From Saccharopolyspora rhizosphaerae (lineage in GTDB: Bacteria; Actinomycetota; Actinomycetes; Mycobacteriales; Pseudonocardiaceae), in assembly GCF_003931915.1 (NCBI RefSeq), contig NZ_RSAA01000015.1, positions 372,001-436,000 of the forward strand: DNA of 64,000 nt. The letters are read 5' to 3'. Of this stretch, positions 54,116-63,735 are shown piece by piece (the stretch's first letter is position 1; every line of letters starts with the position of its first letter). The notes under the pieces are model-generated. The model had not been told where the DNA came from, did no database searches, and worked only from the letters and a program-made list of their open reading frames with translations. Made by a program: the position numbers and the translations under genes.

Positions 54116-54858
54116 TGGGGTACCAGGCGCACTTCCGGGTGTGGCGCGGCGCGGAGGAAGGCGAGCTGCGGGACTACACCGTGGAGGTCAACGAAGGCGA
54201 GGTCGTCCTCGACATCATCCACCGCCTGCAGGCCACCCAGGCCCCCGACATGGCGGTCCGCTGGAACTGCAAGGCGGGCAAGTGCGGTTCCTGCTCGGCC
54301 GAGGTCAACGGGCGGCCGCGGCTGATGTGCATGACCCGGATGTCCACCTTCACCGAGGACGAGACCATCACGGTCACCCCGATGCGAACGTTCCCGATGG
54401 TCAAGGACCTGGTCACCGACGTCTCGTACAACTACGCCAAGGCCCGCGAGGTGCCGGCGTTCACGCCACCCGCCGGCCTCGAACCGGGCGAGTACCGGAT
54501 GCAGCAGGTCGACGTGCAGCGCTCGCAGGAGTTCCGCAAGTGCATCGAGTGCTTCCTGTGCCAGAACACCTGCCACGTCATCCGCGACCACGAGGAGAAC
54601 AAGCAGGCGTTCTCCGGGCCCCGCCTGCTGATGCGCGTCGCCGAGCTGGATATGCACCCGCTGGACGAGGCAGAGGGACGCCCGGAGCAGTCCAGGGGTG
54701 ACCACGGCCTCGGGATGTGCAACATCACCAAGTGCTGCTCCGAGGTCTGCCCGGAGAACATCCACATCACCGACAACGCGCTCATCCCGCTCAAGGAGCG
54801 GGTGGCCGACCGCCGCTACGACCCGATCCTGCGCCTGTTCCGGAAGAAACAGGACTGA
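54115..54858 (+). CDS. sdhB: Succinate dehydrogenase iron-sulfur subunit
   Basis: 247 residues. Relays electrons from FAD to quinone. [2Fe-2S] site 'WNCKAGKCGSCSAEVNGRPR' with 'LMCM'; the [4Fe-4S] and [3Fe-4S] sites are in 'FRKCIECFLCQNTCHVIRDH' and 'GMCNITKCCSEVCPENIHIT'. All expected cysteines are present. ATG 54115 overlaps the sdhA stop (TGATG), so translation is coupled. Ends the operon before a strong terminator. Confidence 0.95.
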   Translation: MGYQAHFRVWRGAEEGELRDYTVEVNEGEVVLDIIHRLQATQAPDMAVRWNCKAGKCGSCSAEVNGRPRLMCMTRMSTFTEDETITVTPMRTFPMVKDLVTDVSYNYAKAREVPAFTPPAGLEPGEYRMQQVDVQRSQEFRKCIECFLCQNTCHVIRDHEENKQAFSGPRLLMRVAELDMHPLDEAEGRPEQSRGDHGLGMCNITKCCSEVCPENIHITDNALIPLKERVADRRYDPILRLFRKKQD

Positions 54859-54872
54859 ACCGAGCGACCCCG

Positions 54873-54907
54873 CGACGGCCCACCGGTTGCGCACCGGTGG
54901 GCCGTCG
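54873..54907 (+). terminator. Strong terminator after sdhB
   Basis: Perfect 15-bp stem CGACGGCCCACCGGT (54873-54887) with its complement (54893-54907), five-base loop. Confidence 0.9.
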
Positions 54908-55590
54908 TGCGTCGGGAGGCCCGCTGCGCGACCGGTCTTCGCGCCTGGGCACGAGTTCTCGCGCGCACGCGGTTCACGACGTGATTCCCCGTTGTTCCCG
55001 TTCAAAAACGCATCCTTCATGTGGGGTTACGCACAATTAAACGATTTCCGCGCGCTGGGAATTGTGTGAATTATTCAACACGGTTCGACCTCTCGCGCTC
55101 GGGCGGGAGTGGAATCGCAGATCACAACGGTCATCTCCCGTATTCCTGGCCCATCGTGGAGCGCCTCGACAAGCATGGCGTCTTCTTGCCATTGCTGTCG
55201 TGGGGCCGGGGTCGCCGGTACGTTCCACGGTGAACGGAGTCGATTCAGGTGGACACCACCAGACCAGTCGCGGGGACCGCGTCGTGGTCGGCCGGACGGT
55301 GGTGGGGACCCGTACCCCGACGAGGGCCCCACGCTCCGCCGAATGGCCTCCCACCTTGCGAAACCCCGCCCCGTCGCCCCGCTGGCGACGGGGGTCCGGC
55401 GGCCGGACGTCGCGAAACCCCGAGGCGGCGTCCGGCCGCCACCGGCCGAAGCAGACCACAGGAGACCTCGGTCAACGCCGACCGCTGGAAATGACAATTC
55501 CCAACGGTTTCCAGGTGCGCGGGGAATCCGTGCGGATTCATCGCGCGCCTTGACTCACTGGCGCTGACTGCCAGAGGAAGTGCGGCGGAC
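54908..55590. other. Long non-coding region with an AT-rich segment
   Basis: About 680 bases. Around 54990-55090 and 55485-55560 base composition falls well below the surroundings (runs such as TTCAAAAAC, AATTAAAC, GAATTATTCAAC). A frame from GTG 55021 could encode 70 residues ending 'YSWPIVERLDKHGVFLPLLS' plus a basic tail; it has no ribosome binding site and third-position GC is lower than normal, so it is not called. A hairpin lies at 55398-55440. The region probably holds the VanZ gene promoter. Confidence 0.45.
55398..55440. other. Long-arm inverted repeat in non-coding DNA
   Basis: Perfect 12-base arms GGCGGCCGGACG (55398-55409) and CGTCCGGCCGCC (55429-55440) around a 19-base loop containing CGCGAAACCCCG. 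A near copy of that loop sequence, TGCGAAACCCCG, lies about 53 bases upstream. Confidence 0.45.
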
Positions 55591-56388
55591 GTGCAGCAGA
55601 TTCTCGTGGCTTTCGACGGATTCGTTCCGGTAGTGACGACACTGCTCCTGATCGCGGTCGCTGTCGGATTCGGATCAGGAGTGCTCCGCGGTTGTTCCAC
55701 GGAGCCGTTCGTGATGCGTGAACCGCTGATCGACGGAGCGCTGGCCTACTCGGTCCTCGTCGTGGGCTACCTGGTCTTCACGCCGCAAGTGCCGACGCTG
55801 GAGCCGTTCCGGCCTGACTTCGGCAACGACGTCTCGCAGGCGCTGGCCGCCGCCCCGGGCGACTCGTACCCGTGGCTCCAGCTCGCCGGGAACCTCGTGC
55901 TGCTGCTGCCCCTGAGCGTGCTGGTGCCGCAACGGCTCCTGTGGTTCGACAACGTCGCGAAGATCGCGCTCGGCGGCCTGGCGTGCTCGGCCTGCGTAGA
56001 AGCCATCCAGTTCGTGGCGATCAGCGGCCGGGTCTGCTCCACCGACGACATCGTCTGCAACACCGTCGGCGCGACCCTCGGCGGAATGCTGGTGCGGCTC
56101 CCGTACTGGATCAGTCCCGCCGGCCGCCCGCAGCACCGCACCAGCGGCGAGGGCGATCCGACGGTGTGGCTGCTCATCGCCCGCATCGAGCACGAGCGCC
56201 AGTGCTACCAGGCGGCGGCCCAGAGCCGCCGCAGCTTGCCGCGCCGCCGCCCGTCGCTGCCGCAGGAGCCGGTGCTCACCAAGCGCCCGGCCCTCGCCGG
56301 GCAGGAGGTGCTCCACCAGGTGCCCAGCGTTCCGTGCCAGCAGGCGGCGCAGCGGCCACCTCTCGTCGGCCAGCAGCGCTCCGGCTGA
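55591..56388 (+). CDS. VanZ-like membrane protein
   Basis: 265 residues. Four hydrophobic helices in the first 180 residues: 'FVPVVTTLLLIAVAVGFGSG', 'ALAYSVLVVGYLVFTPQVPT', 'LAGNLVLLLPLSVLVPQRLL', and the VanZ signature 'ACVEAIQFVAISGRVCSTDD' with 'IVCNTVGATLGGMLVRLP'. The long C-terminal tail is Arg/Gln-rich and hydrophilic, an addition to the normal domain. VanZ proteins are linked to teicoplanin tolerance in some hosts, but most are of unknown role. GTG 55591 follows GAGGAAG about ten bases upstream. Confidence 0.82.
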   Translation: MQQILVAFDGFVPVVTTLLLIAVAVGFGSGVLRGCSTEPFVMREPLIDGALAYSVLVVGYLVFTPQVPTLEPFRPDFGNDVSQALAAAPGDSYPWLQLAGNLVLLLPLSVLVPQRLLWFDNVAKIALGGLACSACVEAIQFVAISGRVCSTDDIVCNTVGATLGGMLVRLPYWISPAGRPQHRTSGEGDPTVWLLIARIEHERQCYQAAAQSRRSLPRRRPSLPQEPVLTKRPALAGQEVLHQVPSVPCQQAAQRPPLVGQQRSG

Positions 56389-56826
56389 AGCCCCGGTGGT
56401 CGGGTCCTTCCCGTGCGCTCCCGACCACCGGCCCTCCTCCCCCGGCACGCGAACACCGCCGCGCCTCGGCCATCTGCACGGCGTCGATGAGCGGGCCGAC
56501 CTGGACTCCACCGGAGACACCGCTGTCGGCCGGACACCCAGGGCGAACCTCCAGGGGCTGCGAGGGAATGTCGCGGGACCGCTGCCCAGGCCCCGCGCCG
56601 CGGGAGGTGCCGTCGAACTTCGCGCGAAGTTCGACGGGGGAGGGGCTCGACTCAGACGACGTGGTGCCGCTGAAGACCTCCAGCGGCAGCCGTCGAGGGC
56701 GCTGGGACGCGAGAGTGTCGGGCCGCCAACGCCGGTGCATCGGCCAGGCATCAGGCGTGGCGCGCGGATCCGCGGCGGTGACGCAGGTCCGGCTGCCCGC
56801 GCTGCTGAGCGAGGTGTCCGTCGAAC
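56389..56826. other. Convergent intergenic region with a palindromic repeat
   Basis: 438 bases between the VanZ-like and SDR genes, which face each other. Only the perfect palindrome at 56610-56637 is recognised. Open frames across it look like frame shadows. Confidence 0.45.
56610..56637. repeat. Palindromic repeat, extended perfect copy (28 bp)
   Basis: The 22-bp palindrome (56613-56634) extends by CCG and CGG to a perfect 28-bp self-complementary sequence. It lies between convergent genes, as at 28332 and 63026-63393. Confidence 0.9.
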
Positions 56827-57699
56827 TCAGGAGTTGAGCTTCTGGTTGCGTTCGCTCATGGAGCGGCCGAGGGATCGGACCTCCTGCTCGAGCTGGGGGA
56901 TGAGCTTGATCAGCTGCGGGCGCATGAAGTGCTCCACCAGTGCCGAGCCCGGCAGGTTGCGTAGCCAGTGCATCAGCATGACCCCGCGCGGGACGTAGAC
57001 GCGGCGCTTGCGCCGCTCGACGGCGTCGGCGAACGCCCGGGCGCACGCGTCCGGCGTGGTGATGGCGCGCATCGGCCACGGCAGGCGCTTGCGCATCTCG
57101 GTGAAGGTGGTGAGGTCGCCGGCGACCTCACGCACCAGGTCGGTGTCGATCCACGACGGGTGCGCCGACCCCACCGACACGCCGAGGTGCAGCACCTCCA
57201 TCCGCAGCGCGGAGGCCAACGCCTCGGAGGCGGCCTTGCTCGCGGTGTAGGCGGCCATCCCGCCGATCGGCGCGAACGCCGACAGCGAGGACACCACCAG
57301 CAGGTAGCCCTTCGTCTCGGCCAGCTGCGGCAGCACGGCGCGGGCGGTGTGGAACACGCCGTTGACGTTGACGTCGATGGTCTTGAGGAAGCCGCGCGGG
57401 TCGCTCTCGCGGACGCTGCCCAGCGGGGCGATGCCGGCGTTGGCGATCGCGGCGTCGATCCGGCCGAACTTCTCGACCGCCGCGTCCACGGCCGTCTGCA
57501 GCGAGTCGGGGGCGGTGACGTCCGCCTCGGCCCAGAAGTGACCCTCGCCGAGCTCGGCGGTGACCTTGGCCAGCTCCTCGGGCTCCAGGCCCACCAGGGC
57601 GAGCTTGGCGCCGCGTCGGGCCAGCTCGCGTGCGGTCTCGGCGCCGATCCCCCTGGCGGCGCCCGTGATCAGGACGACCTTGCCGGACACGTTCGGCAT
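56827..57699 (-). CDS. Short-chain dehydrogenase/reductase
   Basis: 290 residues. NAD(P)-binding 'VVLITGAARGIGAETARELA' at the N-terminus, 'IDAAIANAGIAPLGSVRESD' with the NAG motif, catalytic 'LLVVSSLSAFAPIGGMAAYT' (Ser, Tyr) and 'ASKAASEALASALRMEVLHL' (Lys). Classical SDR; the C-terminal 'EHFMRPQLIKLIPQLEQEVR' is a basic helical extension. Substrate unknown, though long-chain or sterol-type oxidoreductases often have such tails. ATG 57699 follows GGGAGAG. A TACT-N4-AGTA operator lies 28 bases upstream. Confidence 0.9.
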   Translation of the reverse strand: MPNVSGKVVLITGAARGIGAETARELARRGAKLALVGLEPEELAKVTAELGEGHFWAEADVTAPDSLQTAVDAAVEKFGRIDAAIANAGIAPLGSVRESDPRGFLKTIDVNVNGVFHTARAVLPQLAETKGYLLVVSSLSAFAPIGGMAAYTASKAASEALASALRMEVLHLGVSVGSAHPSWIDTDLVREVAGDLTTFTEMRKRLPWPMRAITTPDACARAFADAVERRKRRVYVPRGVMLMHWLRNLPGSALVEHFMRPQLIKLIPQLEQEVRSLGRSMSERNQKLNS

Positions 57700-57727
57700 C
57701 TGCTCTCCCTCGAGTCAACCCGCTATC

Positions 57728-57739
57728 TACTCCGCAGTA
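57728..57739. promoter_or_regulatory. TACT-N4-AGTA operator, copy 3 (SDR gene)
   Basis: TACT (57728-57731), CCGC, AGTA (57736-57739), 28 bases upstream of the SDR start. A second dyad, CCTAC and GTAGG with a five-base centre, follows at 57741-57755, so two sites may lie side by side. Confidence 0.6.
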
Positions 57740-57775
57740 GCCTACTCCCGGTAGGTTGTCCCGGGAAGACCAAGA

Positions 57776-57811
57776 AGAAGGCACCCACGACCGGAGTCGC
57801 GGGTGCCTTCT
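57776..57811 (-). terminator. Terminator after the lipoprotein gene
   Basis: Sixteen-base arms AGAAGGCACCCACGAC (57776-57791) and its near complement (57796-57811), one mismatch, four-base loop. Downstream of the lipoprotein gene in its transcription direction. Confidence 0.75.
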
Positions 57812-57888
57812 GCGCGAGTGGACCTAGCTGTGAGCGCAGCCGCGCGGTGGGGACCACCTCGCCAACGGCTCGGCCCAGGAAGCCGAGA

Positions 57889-58425
57889 TCAGGAGGTCGA
57901 GTTGAGCTTCGCGGTGATCTCCTGCTGCTCGTTGGCGATCTCGCCGGCGAGCTCCTTGAGCTGGGCATCGCTCTGGGCCGAGCGGGCCAGGTTGGCGGCC
58001 TCGTCGACCAGGGCCAGCACCTTCTGCTTCCACTGGGCGTCGAAGGCCGGGCCGCTCAGGGCCGACAGCGAGGCGTCGGCGGGCTCGGACTGCGCGGCGC
58101 CGCCACCGGCGTGCTGCTGCAGCTCCGAGATCTGCTCGGTCGCCGACTGCTGGAGCTCCGAGGCGACCTCCTTGGCCTGCGGGCTGGTGGCCTTGGTGGT
58201 GGCGAGCTGGGCCAGCGACAGCACCTGCTGGCGGTTGCTCAGCAGCTGAGCGGCCGGGCCGCTCGCGCCGTGCTCGCCGGACGAGGCCTGACCGGCCATC
58301 TTCGGCGCGTCCGCGGGCGGGGTGCCCGGGGCCGGCGGCTGGTCGCTGTCGTACTCGGCCGGTGTGCAGCCCGCGAGTGCGATACCGCCGACCAGCACAG
58401 CGCCGATGATCGTGCTCTTCCGCAC
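57889..58425 (-). CDS. Lipoprotein, DUF4142-like
   Basis: 178 residues. Lipoprotein signal '[20 protein letters not shown]' with lipobox LAGC, then a Pro/Asp-rich linker. The mature domain is an all-helical ferritin-like DUF4142 pattern: '[20 protein letters not shown]', '[20 protein letters not shown]' and '[20 protein letters not shown]'. Anchored to the outer face of the membrane; function unknown. GTG 58425 follows GGAGGGGAAG. Divergent from ctaD. Confidence 0.82.
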   Translation of the reverse strand: MRKSTIIGAVLVGGIALAGCTPAEYDSDQPPAPGTPPADAPKMAGQASSGEHGASGPAAQLLSNRQQVLSLAQLATTKATSPQAKEVASELQQSATEQISELQQHAGGGAAQSEPADASLSALSGPAFDAQWKQKVLALVDEAANLARSAQSDAQLKELAGEIANEQQEITAKLNSTS

Positions 58426-58793
58426 GTGCTTCCCCTCCAGGATCTGGTGGACGTCGTCCCAGGGCTGCCCGGTGCGAACGCAAGGTGGGCTGCCGGACCT
58501 GTTGCCACGTAGGTTATCTGCCCGCCTCGTGCGCAGTGCGGCCGACGTCTTCCCGGCTGCGCTGTGTTCGATGGATCTCACCGGGCGTGACTGCGCAGGC
58601 CCGGATGAATAGGGTGACTACGGCCCGGCCGAACTACGGCCGGAGGCCAGGACTAGTATCCGCTGTCGGCGGCATTGCGACCGGCTCGTCGTGCAGGGTT
58701 CCTGCGGGGGCGTCGCAAGCTGTCCCCGGCCCACCCGGGTCGGGGCGGATCCGTCCGGGTCCGAGAAGGCTTCAAGGGAGTGCAGGAGGCACC
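58426..58793. other. Divergent promoter region between the lipoprotein gene and ctaD
   Basis: 368 bases without a gene. A TAGTAT hexamer (58654-58659) could be a ctaD -10. On the minus strand, TAACCT (58516-58511) could be a -10 for the lipoprotein gene. No repeats or operators recognised. Confidence 0.35.
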
Positions 58794-60587
58794 GTGACGG
58801 CCGTCGCGCCACAGCCGATCGCCACGCGCCCCTATCCGGTGCGCAAAACGGTCAAGGGGTCGTTCCTGGCGCGGATGTTCCGCACCACGGACCACAAGCA
58901 AATCGGCATCCTCTACCTGGTCAGCTCGATCGCGTTCTTCTTGATCGGCGGTCTGATGGCAATGCTGATCCGCGGTGAGCTGGCCGTTCCGGGACTTCAG
59001 TTCCTGTCGCAGGAGCAGTACAACCAGCTGTTCACGATGCACGGCACGATCATGCTGCTGCTCTACGCGACCCCGATCCTGTTCGGCTTCGCGAACTACA
59101 TCCTTCCGCTGCAGATCGGCTCGCCCGACGTCGCGTTCCCGCGGTTGAACGCCTTCGGGTACTGGCTCTACGCCTTCGGCGGCCTCATGGTCGTCAGCGG
59201 CTTCCTGCTGCCGGGCGGTGCCGCCGACTTCGGCTGGTTCGCCTACACCCCGCTGTCGGACGCCCTGCACTCGCCGGGCCACGGCGCGGACCTGTGGATC
59301 GCCGGTCTGGCCGTTTCCGGTCTGGGCACGATCCTCGGTGCGGTCAACATGCTGACCACCGTGATCTGCCTGCGCGCGCCGGGCATGACGATGTTCCGCC
59401 TGCCGATCTTCACCTGGAACATCATGATCACCAGCGTGCTGATCCTGATGGCGTTCCCGATCCTGACCGCCGCGCTGCTCGGCCTGATGGCCGACCGGCA
59501 CCTGGGTGCCCACGTCTTCGACCCGGCCAACGGCGGCGTCATCCTGTGGCAGCACCTGTTCTGGTTCTTCGGCCACCCCGAGGTCTACATCGTCGCGCTG
59601 CCGTTCTTCGGCATCGTCTCGGAGATCTTCCCGGTCTTCAGCCGCAAGCCGCTGTTCGGCTACTCCGGCCTGGTCTACGCGACCATCGGCATCGCCGCGC
59701 TGTCCGTCGTCGTGTGGGCGCACCACATGTACGCCACCGGCGCCGTGCTGCTTCCCTTCTTCGCGTTCACCACGTTCCTGATCGCCGTTCCGACCGGTGT
59801 GAAGTTCTTCAACTGGATCGGCACGATGTGGAAGGGGCAGCTGACCTTCGAGTCGCCGATGATCTTCAGCGTCGGCTTCCTGGTCACCTTCCTCTTCGGT
59901 GGTCTCACCGGCGTCCTGCTGGCCATGCCGCCGGTCGACTTCCACGTGTCCGACACCTACTTCGTGGTCGCGCACTTCCACTACGTCCTCTACGGCACGA
60001 TCGTGTTCGCCACCTTCGCCGGCATCTACTTCTGGTTCCCGAAGATGACGGGCCGGATGATGGACGAGCGGCTGGGCAAGCTGCACTTCTGGCTGACCTT
60101 CATCGGCTTCCACGGCACGTTCCTGGTGCAGCACTGGCTGGGCAACGAGGGCATGCCGCGCCGGTACGCCGACTACCTGGAGTCCGACGGGTTCACCGCG
60201 CTGAACACCGTTTCCACGGTCGGCGCGTTCATCCTCGGCGCCTCGATGCTCCCGTTCATCTACAACGTGTTCAAGAGCTACCGGTACGGCGAGGTCGCCG
60301 AGGTCGACGACCCGTGGGGCTACGGCAACTCGCTGGAGTGGGCGACCTCCTGCCCGCCGCCGCGGCACAACTTCACCGAACTGCCGCGGATCCGCTCCGA
60401 GCGGCCGGCGTTCGAGCTGCACTACCCGCACATCTCCGAGCGGATGCGGCTCGAGGCGCACCTGTCGCTGACCGGCAAGACCTTGGCGCACAAGCACGAG
60501 GGCGGCGAAGGCGAAGGTGGCGTCGCCACCCTGCAGCCGCCCAAGACCAAGGAGGAGTCGGCTCGGGACGACACCACCGACAAGTGA
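58794..60587 (+). CDS. ctaD: Cytochrome c oxidase subunit I (aa3-type)
   Basis: 597 residues. Twelve-helix catalytic core of cytochrome oxidase, reducing O2 to water while pumping protons. Haem a ligand in '[20 protein letters not shown]', CuB/Tyr motif '[20 protein letters not shown]', CuB His pair in '[20 protein letters not shown]', and haem ligands in '[20 protein letters not shown]'. The long C-terminal tail ('[14 protein letters not shown]') is hydrophilic. GTG 58794 follows AGGAGG exactly. In actinobacteria ctaD is often separate from ctaC/E, as here. Confidence 0.97.
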   Translation: MTAVAPQPIATRPYPVRKTVKGSFLARMFRTTDHKQIGILYLVSSIAFFLIGGLMAMLIRGELAVPGLQFLSQEQYNQLFTMHGTIMLLLYATPILFGFANYILPLQIGSPDVAFPRLNAFGYWLYAFGGLMVVSGFLLPGGAADFGWFAYTPLSDALHSPGHGADLWIAGLAVSGLGTILGAVNMLTTVICLRAPGMTMFRLPIFTWNIMITSVLILMAFPILTAALLGLMADRHLGAHVFDPANGGVILWQHLFWFFGHPEVYIVALPFFGIVSEIFPVFSRKPLFGYSGLVYATIGIAALSVVVWAHHMYATGAVLLPFFAFTTFLIAVPTGVKFFNWIGTMWKGQLTFESPMIFSVGFLVTFLFGGLTGVLLAMPPVDFHVSDTYFVVAHFHYVLYGTIVFATFAGIYFWFPKMTGRMMDERLGKLHFWLTFIGFHGTFLVQHWLGNEGMPRRYADYLESDGFTALNTVSTVGAFILGASMLPFIYNVFKSYRYGEVAEVDDPWGYGNSLEWATSCPPPRHNFTELPRIRSERPAFELHYPHISERMRLEAHLSLTGKTLAHKHEGGEGEGGVATLQPPKTKEESARDDTTDK

Positions 60588-60642
60588 CCTCGTCGATAGC
60601 CCCGAACGGCACGGTTGTGCCAGGGTAGGGCTAGCTCGACGG

Positions 60643-60677
60643 CGAGCCCCGGCGGGCCTGGTGCCTGCCGGGGCTCG
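60643..60677 (+). terminator. Terminator after ctaD
   Basis: Fourteen-base stem CGAGCCCCGGCGGG (60643-60656) and CCTGCCGGGGCTCG (60664-60677) with one G:T pair and a seven-base loop, about 55 bases after the stop codon, followed by GTTGCGTT. Confidence 0.8.
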
Positions 60678-60795
60678 TTGCGTTCACAGGAGGTGAGGAC
60701 ATGGCGGACGTCGTGGCCTCCGCGCAGCGGGGACCGGGCCGGCGGCTCAGCCGCGCCCGCTCCGCACGCCTCCTGAGCCCACCTTTCTCGTCTAG

Positions 60796-62040
<1,245 letters not shown>

Positions 62041-62058
62041 GCGCGGAACACCTCTGGC

Positions 62059-62865
62059 GTGGCGGGAGTTGAGCAGGACGTGTTGCCCCTCAACGTGCTC
62101 GACCCGCTCGTCTCCCGCTACGCCCAGTGGCTCTCGCTGGTCAGCGAGGCCACGGCCGACACCTCGGACGAGGACCCTGACGACGTCGTGCTGATGCCGG
62201 TGGTGCTGCGCATCGAGCGCCGCGAACCACCGGCCCGCACGGCGCTGTTGGAGGCGGCGGCCGCCGCAGCGCTCGCGGTCTGCCTCGACGAGCGCTGCGC
62301 TCCCGGCGGCGAGTGGCACGAGGCGATGCACGGCTGGATCTCCGGCCGCATCCGCAAGGTCACCCGCCGCGCCCGCGGCGCGCACTGGGAAGCGGTCCAG
62401 TCGCTGCCCGGCATCACCGTGGAGGTCGACGGCGCCGAGGTCCGCGCGCTGCTGCCGATGCGGGTCGCCGACATGCCCAAGGAGCTCAGCCGCCTGCAGA
62501 TCTCCGGCAGCGACCTCGAACCCGACTCGCCCGGCCCGGCCGCCGACGGCGTCCCCGTCCTGTGGCTCCACCCCGACGTCCCCATGAGCGCGGGCAAAGC
62601 CGCGGCTCAGGTCGGGCACGCCTCGATGCTCCTCGCGGCCCAGCTGCACGGCGACGGCTCGGGCGAGGAGCTGGAACGCTGGGCGGCCGAGGGCTACCGC
62701 TGCGCGGTCCGCCAGGCATCGGCCGAGACCTGGAGCGACCTCCACCCCGGCACCGACCCGGAGACGGCTTGGCGCAAGGACCGCGTCGCCGTCGTCCGCG
62801 ACGCCGGCTTCACCGAGGTGGACCCGGGCACGGTCACAGTGCTAGCCCAGTGGCCCACGGGGTGA
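62059..62865 (+). CDS. PTH2-domain (peptidyl-tRNA hydrolase-like) protein
   Basis: 268 residues. The C-terminal half (about 165-265) is a PTH2-type fold: 'LWLHPDVPMSAGKAAAQVGH' then 'ASMLLAAQLHGDGSGEELER', with the GKAAAQ.GHA motif that resembles the PTH2 active-site helix. The N-terminal 150 residues ('VLMPVVLRIERREPPARTAL') are a separate domain of unknown role. It may act on peptidyl-tRNA or on a small ligand. The start is uncertain: GTG 62059 or GTG 62080, neither with an ideal ribosome binding site. 18 bases after serB, so likely in one operon. Confidence 0.75.
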   Translation: MAGVEQDVLPLNVLDPLVSRYAQWLSLVSEATADTSDEDPDDVVLMPVVLRIERREPPARTALLEAAAAAALAVCLDERCAPGGEWHEAMHGWISGRIRKVTRRARGAHWEAVQSLPGITVEVDGAEVRALLPMRVADMPKELSRLQISGSDLEPDSPGPAADGVPVLWLHPDVPMSAGKAAAQVGHASMLLAAQLHGDGSGEELERWAAEGYRCAVRQASAETWSDLHPGTDPETAWRKDRVAVVRDAGFTEVDPGTVTVLAQWPTG

Positions 62866-62912
62866 TCAGCAGAGCAGATCCCCTGCTGCGCCTCTTCCCG
62901 GCGCGGGCTTCA

Positions 62913-62977
62913 GAGCTGACCGGCTCCCGACTACCAAGAGCTGACCGGCTCCCGACTACCAAGAGCTGACCGGCTCC
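62913..62977. repeat. Tandem repeat, 25-bp unit, about 2.6 copies
   Basis: Units at 62913-62937 and 62938-62962 are identical, and 62963-62977 is a partial third copy. The unit begins GAGCTGACCGGCTCCCGACT and ends ACCAA. Immediately downstream of the PTH2-domain gene. Confidence 0.9.
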
Positions 62978-63025
62978 GTCGCCCCCCTCCTAGCTCCCGC
63001 GGCCCCCGCGAGCCGAGTCCCCCCT

Positions 63026-63091
63026 TCGAGACTTCGCGCGAGGTTCGAGGGGGAACGGAACTTCGGTGGTCGAACTTCGCGCGAAGTTCGA
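63026..63091. repeat. Palindromic repeat pair C
   Basis: Copies at 63026-63048 (variant with one extra base) and 63070-63091 (perfect), separated by 21 bases beginning GGGGGAAC. Start of the first unit of the tandem duplication. Confidence 0.85.
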
Positions 63092-63333
63092 ACAGCAGCC
63101 CTCTGGCCCGGCTCAACACGCGGGAGATCACGAAGCGCCCGCGTGCGTCGGGCCGAGACCACGACCTCGCCGCGGCGAGGCGTGCCTCGTGTCGGGTCTC
63201 GCAGGCGAAGCGTGGCGAGCCCTCCGTGCACCAGCGCCTGGTCAGGCCCAGCACCGGAGGTCAGGAAGGACCTTCGCGTGTCAGGGCCGAGGCAACCACG
63301 TCCCCCTCGCGGGGCGGGGTGCACCTTCTCCGT

Positions 63334-63393
63334 TCGACTCTCGTGCGAAATTCGAGGGGGAACTTCGGCACTCGAATATCGCGCGAAGTGGGA
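63334..63393. repeat. Palindromic repeat pair D (decayed)
   Basis: Copies at 63334-63355 and 63372-63393, both with several changes, separated by GGGGGAACTTCGGCAC. The layout matches pair C, about 308 bases upstream; start of the second duplication unit. Confidence 0.8.
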
Positions 63394-63637
63394 ACAGCAA
63401 CCCTCTGACCAGGTCCCACACGCGGAAGGTCACGAAGCGCTCGTGCGCGTCGGGCCGAGACGCCACCTCGTCGCGACGAGACGGAACGCACCCCGTCAGA
63501 TCCCGCATGGGAAAAAGGGGCGACAAGCCCCGGAGAACCAACGCTCTGACCAGACCAGACACGTCTGAGCTCTGGCTGTGCCCTGGCGGGTCAGAGGCTC
63601 AGCGAGCCACGACCGCCTCGCGCCGAGTCTGCTCCGT

Positions 63638-63659
63638 TCGAACGTCGCGCGAGATCGTG
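63638..63659. repeat. Decayed palindromic repeat at start of third unit
   Basis: TCGAACGTCGCGCGAG matches the left half and core of the 22-bp palindrome; the right half has diverged. Confidence 0.55.
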
Positions 63660-63735
63660 AGCGGGACCACCTTGGTGGGGTGTGGGGGTTCCGGGAAGCG
63701 GGACCGCTTTGGGCAGGGTGAAGCGCTGCGGAGGG

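Larger units (their letters stand above)
63026..63659. repeat. Degenerate tandem duplication, period about 308 bp
   Basis: Unit 1 (about 63026-63332) and unit 2 (about 63334-63637) share order and sequence: paired palindromes, then ACAGCAGCCCTCTG-like, CACGCGG, AGATCACGAAGCGC-like and GTCGGGCCGAGAC blocks, and later CCAGCGCCTGGTCAG-like text. A third unit appears to begin at 63638 with another decayed palindrome. Confidence 0.7.
62866..63735. other. Repeat-rich intergenic region between convergent genes
   Basis: About 870 bases without a gene: a 25-bp tandem repeat at 62913-62977, then a degenerate tandem duplication with a period of about 308 bases. Each unit starts with paired palindromic elements. 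Open frames in the region are Arg/Pro/Ser-rich frame shadows. Confidence 0.6.

Noticed and set aside
55021-55233. A 70-codon peptide gene in the AT-rich patch
   Set aside because: No ribosome binding site, low third-position GC and no homology recognised; kept only as an observation.
62913-62977. Short direct repeats considered as a CRISPR array
   Set aside because: Units are contiguous without spacers and no cas genes are present.
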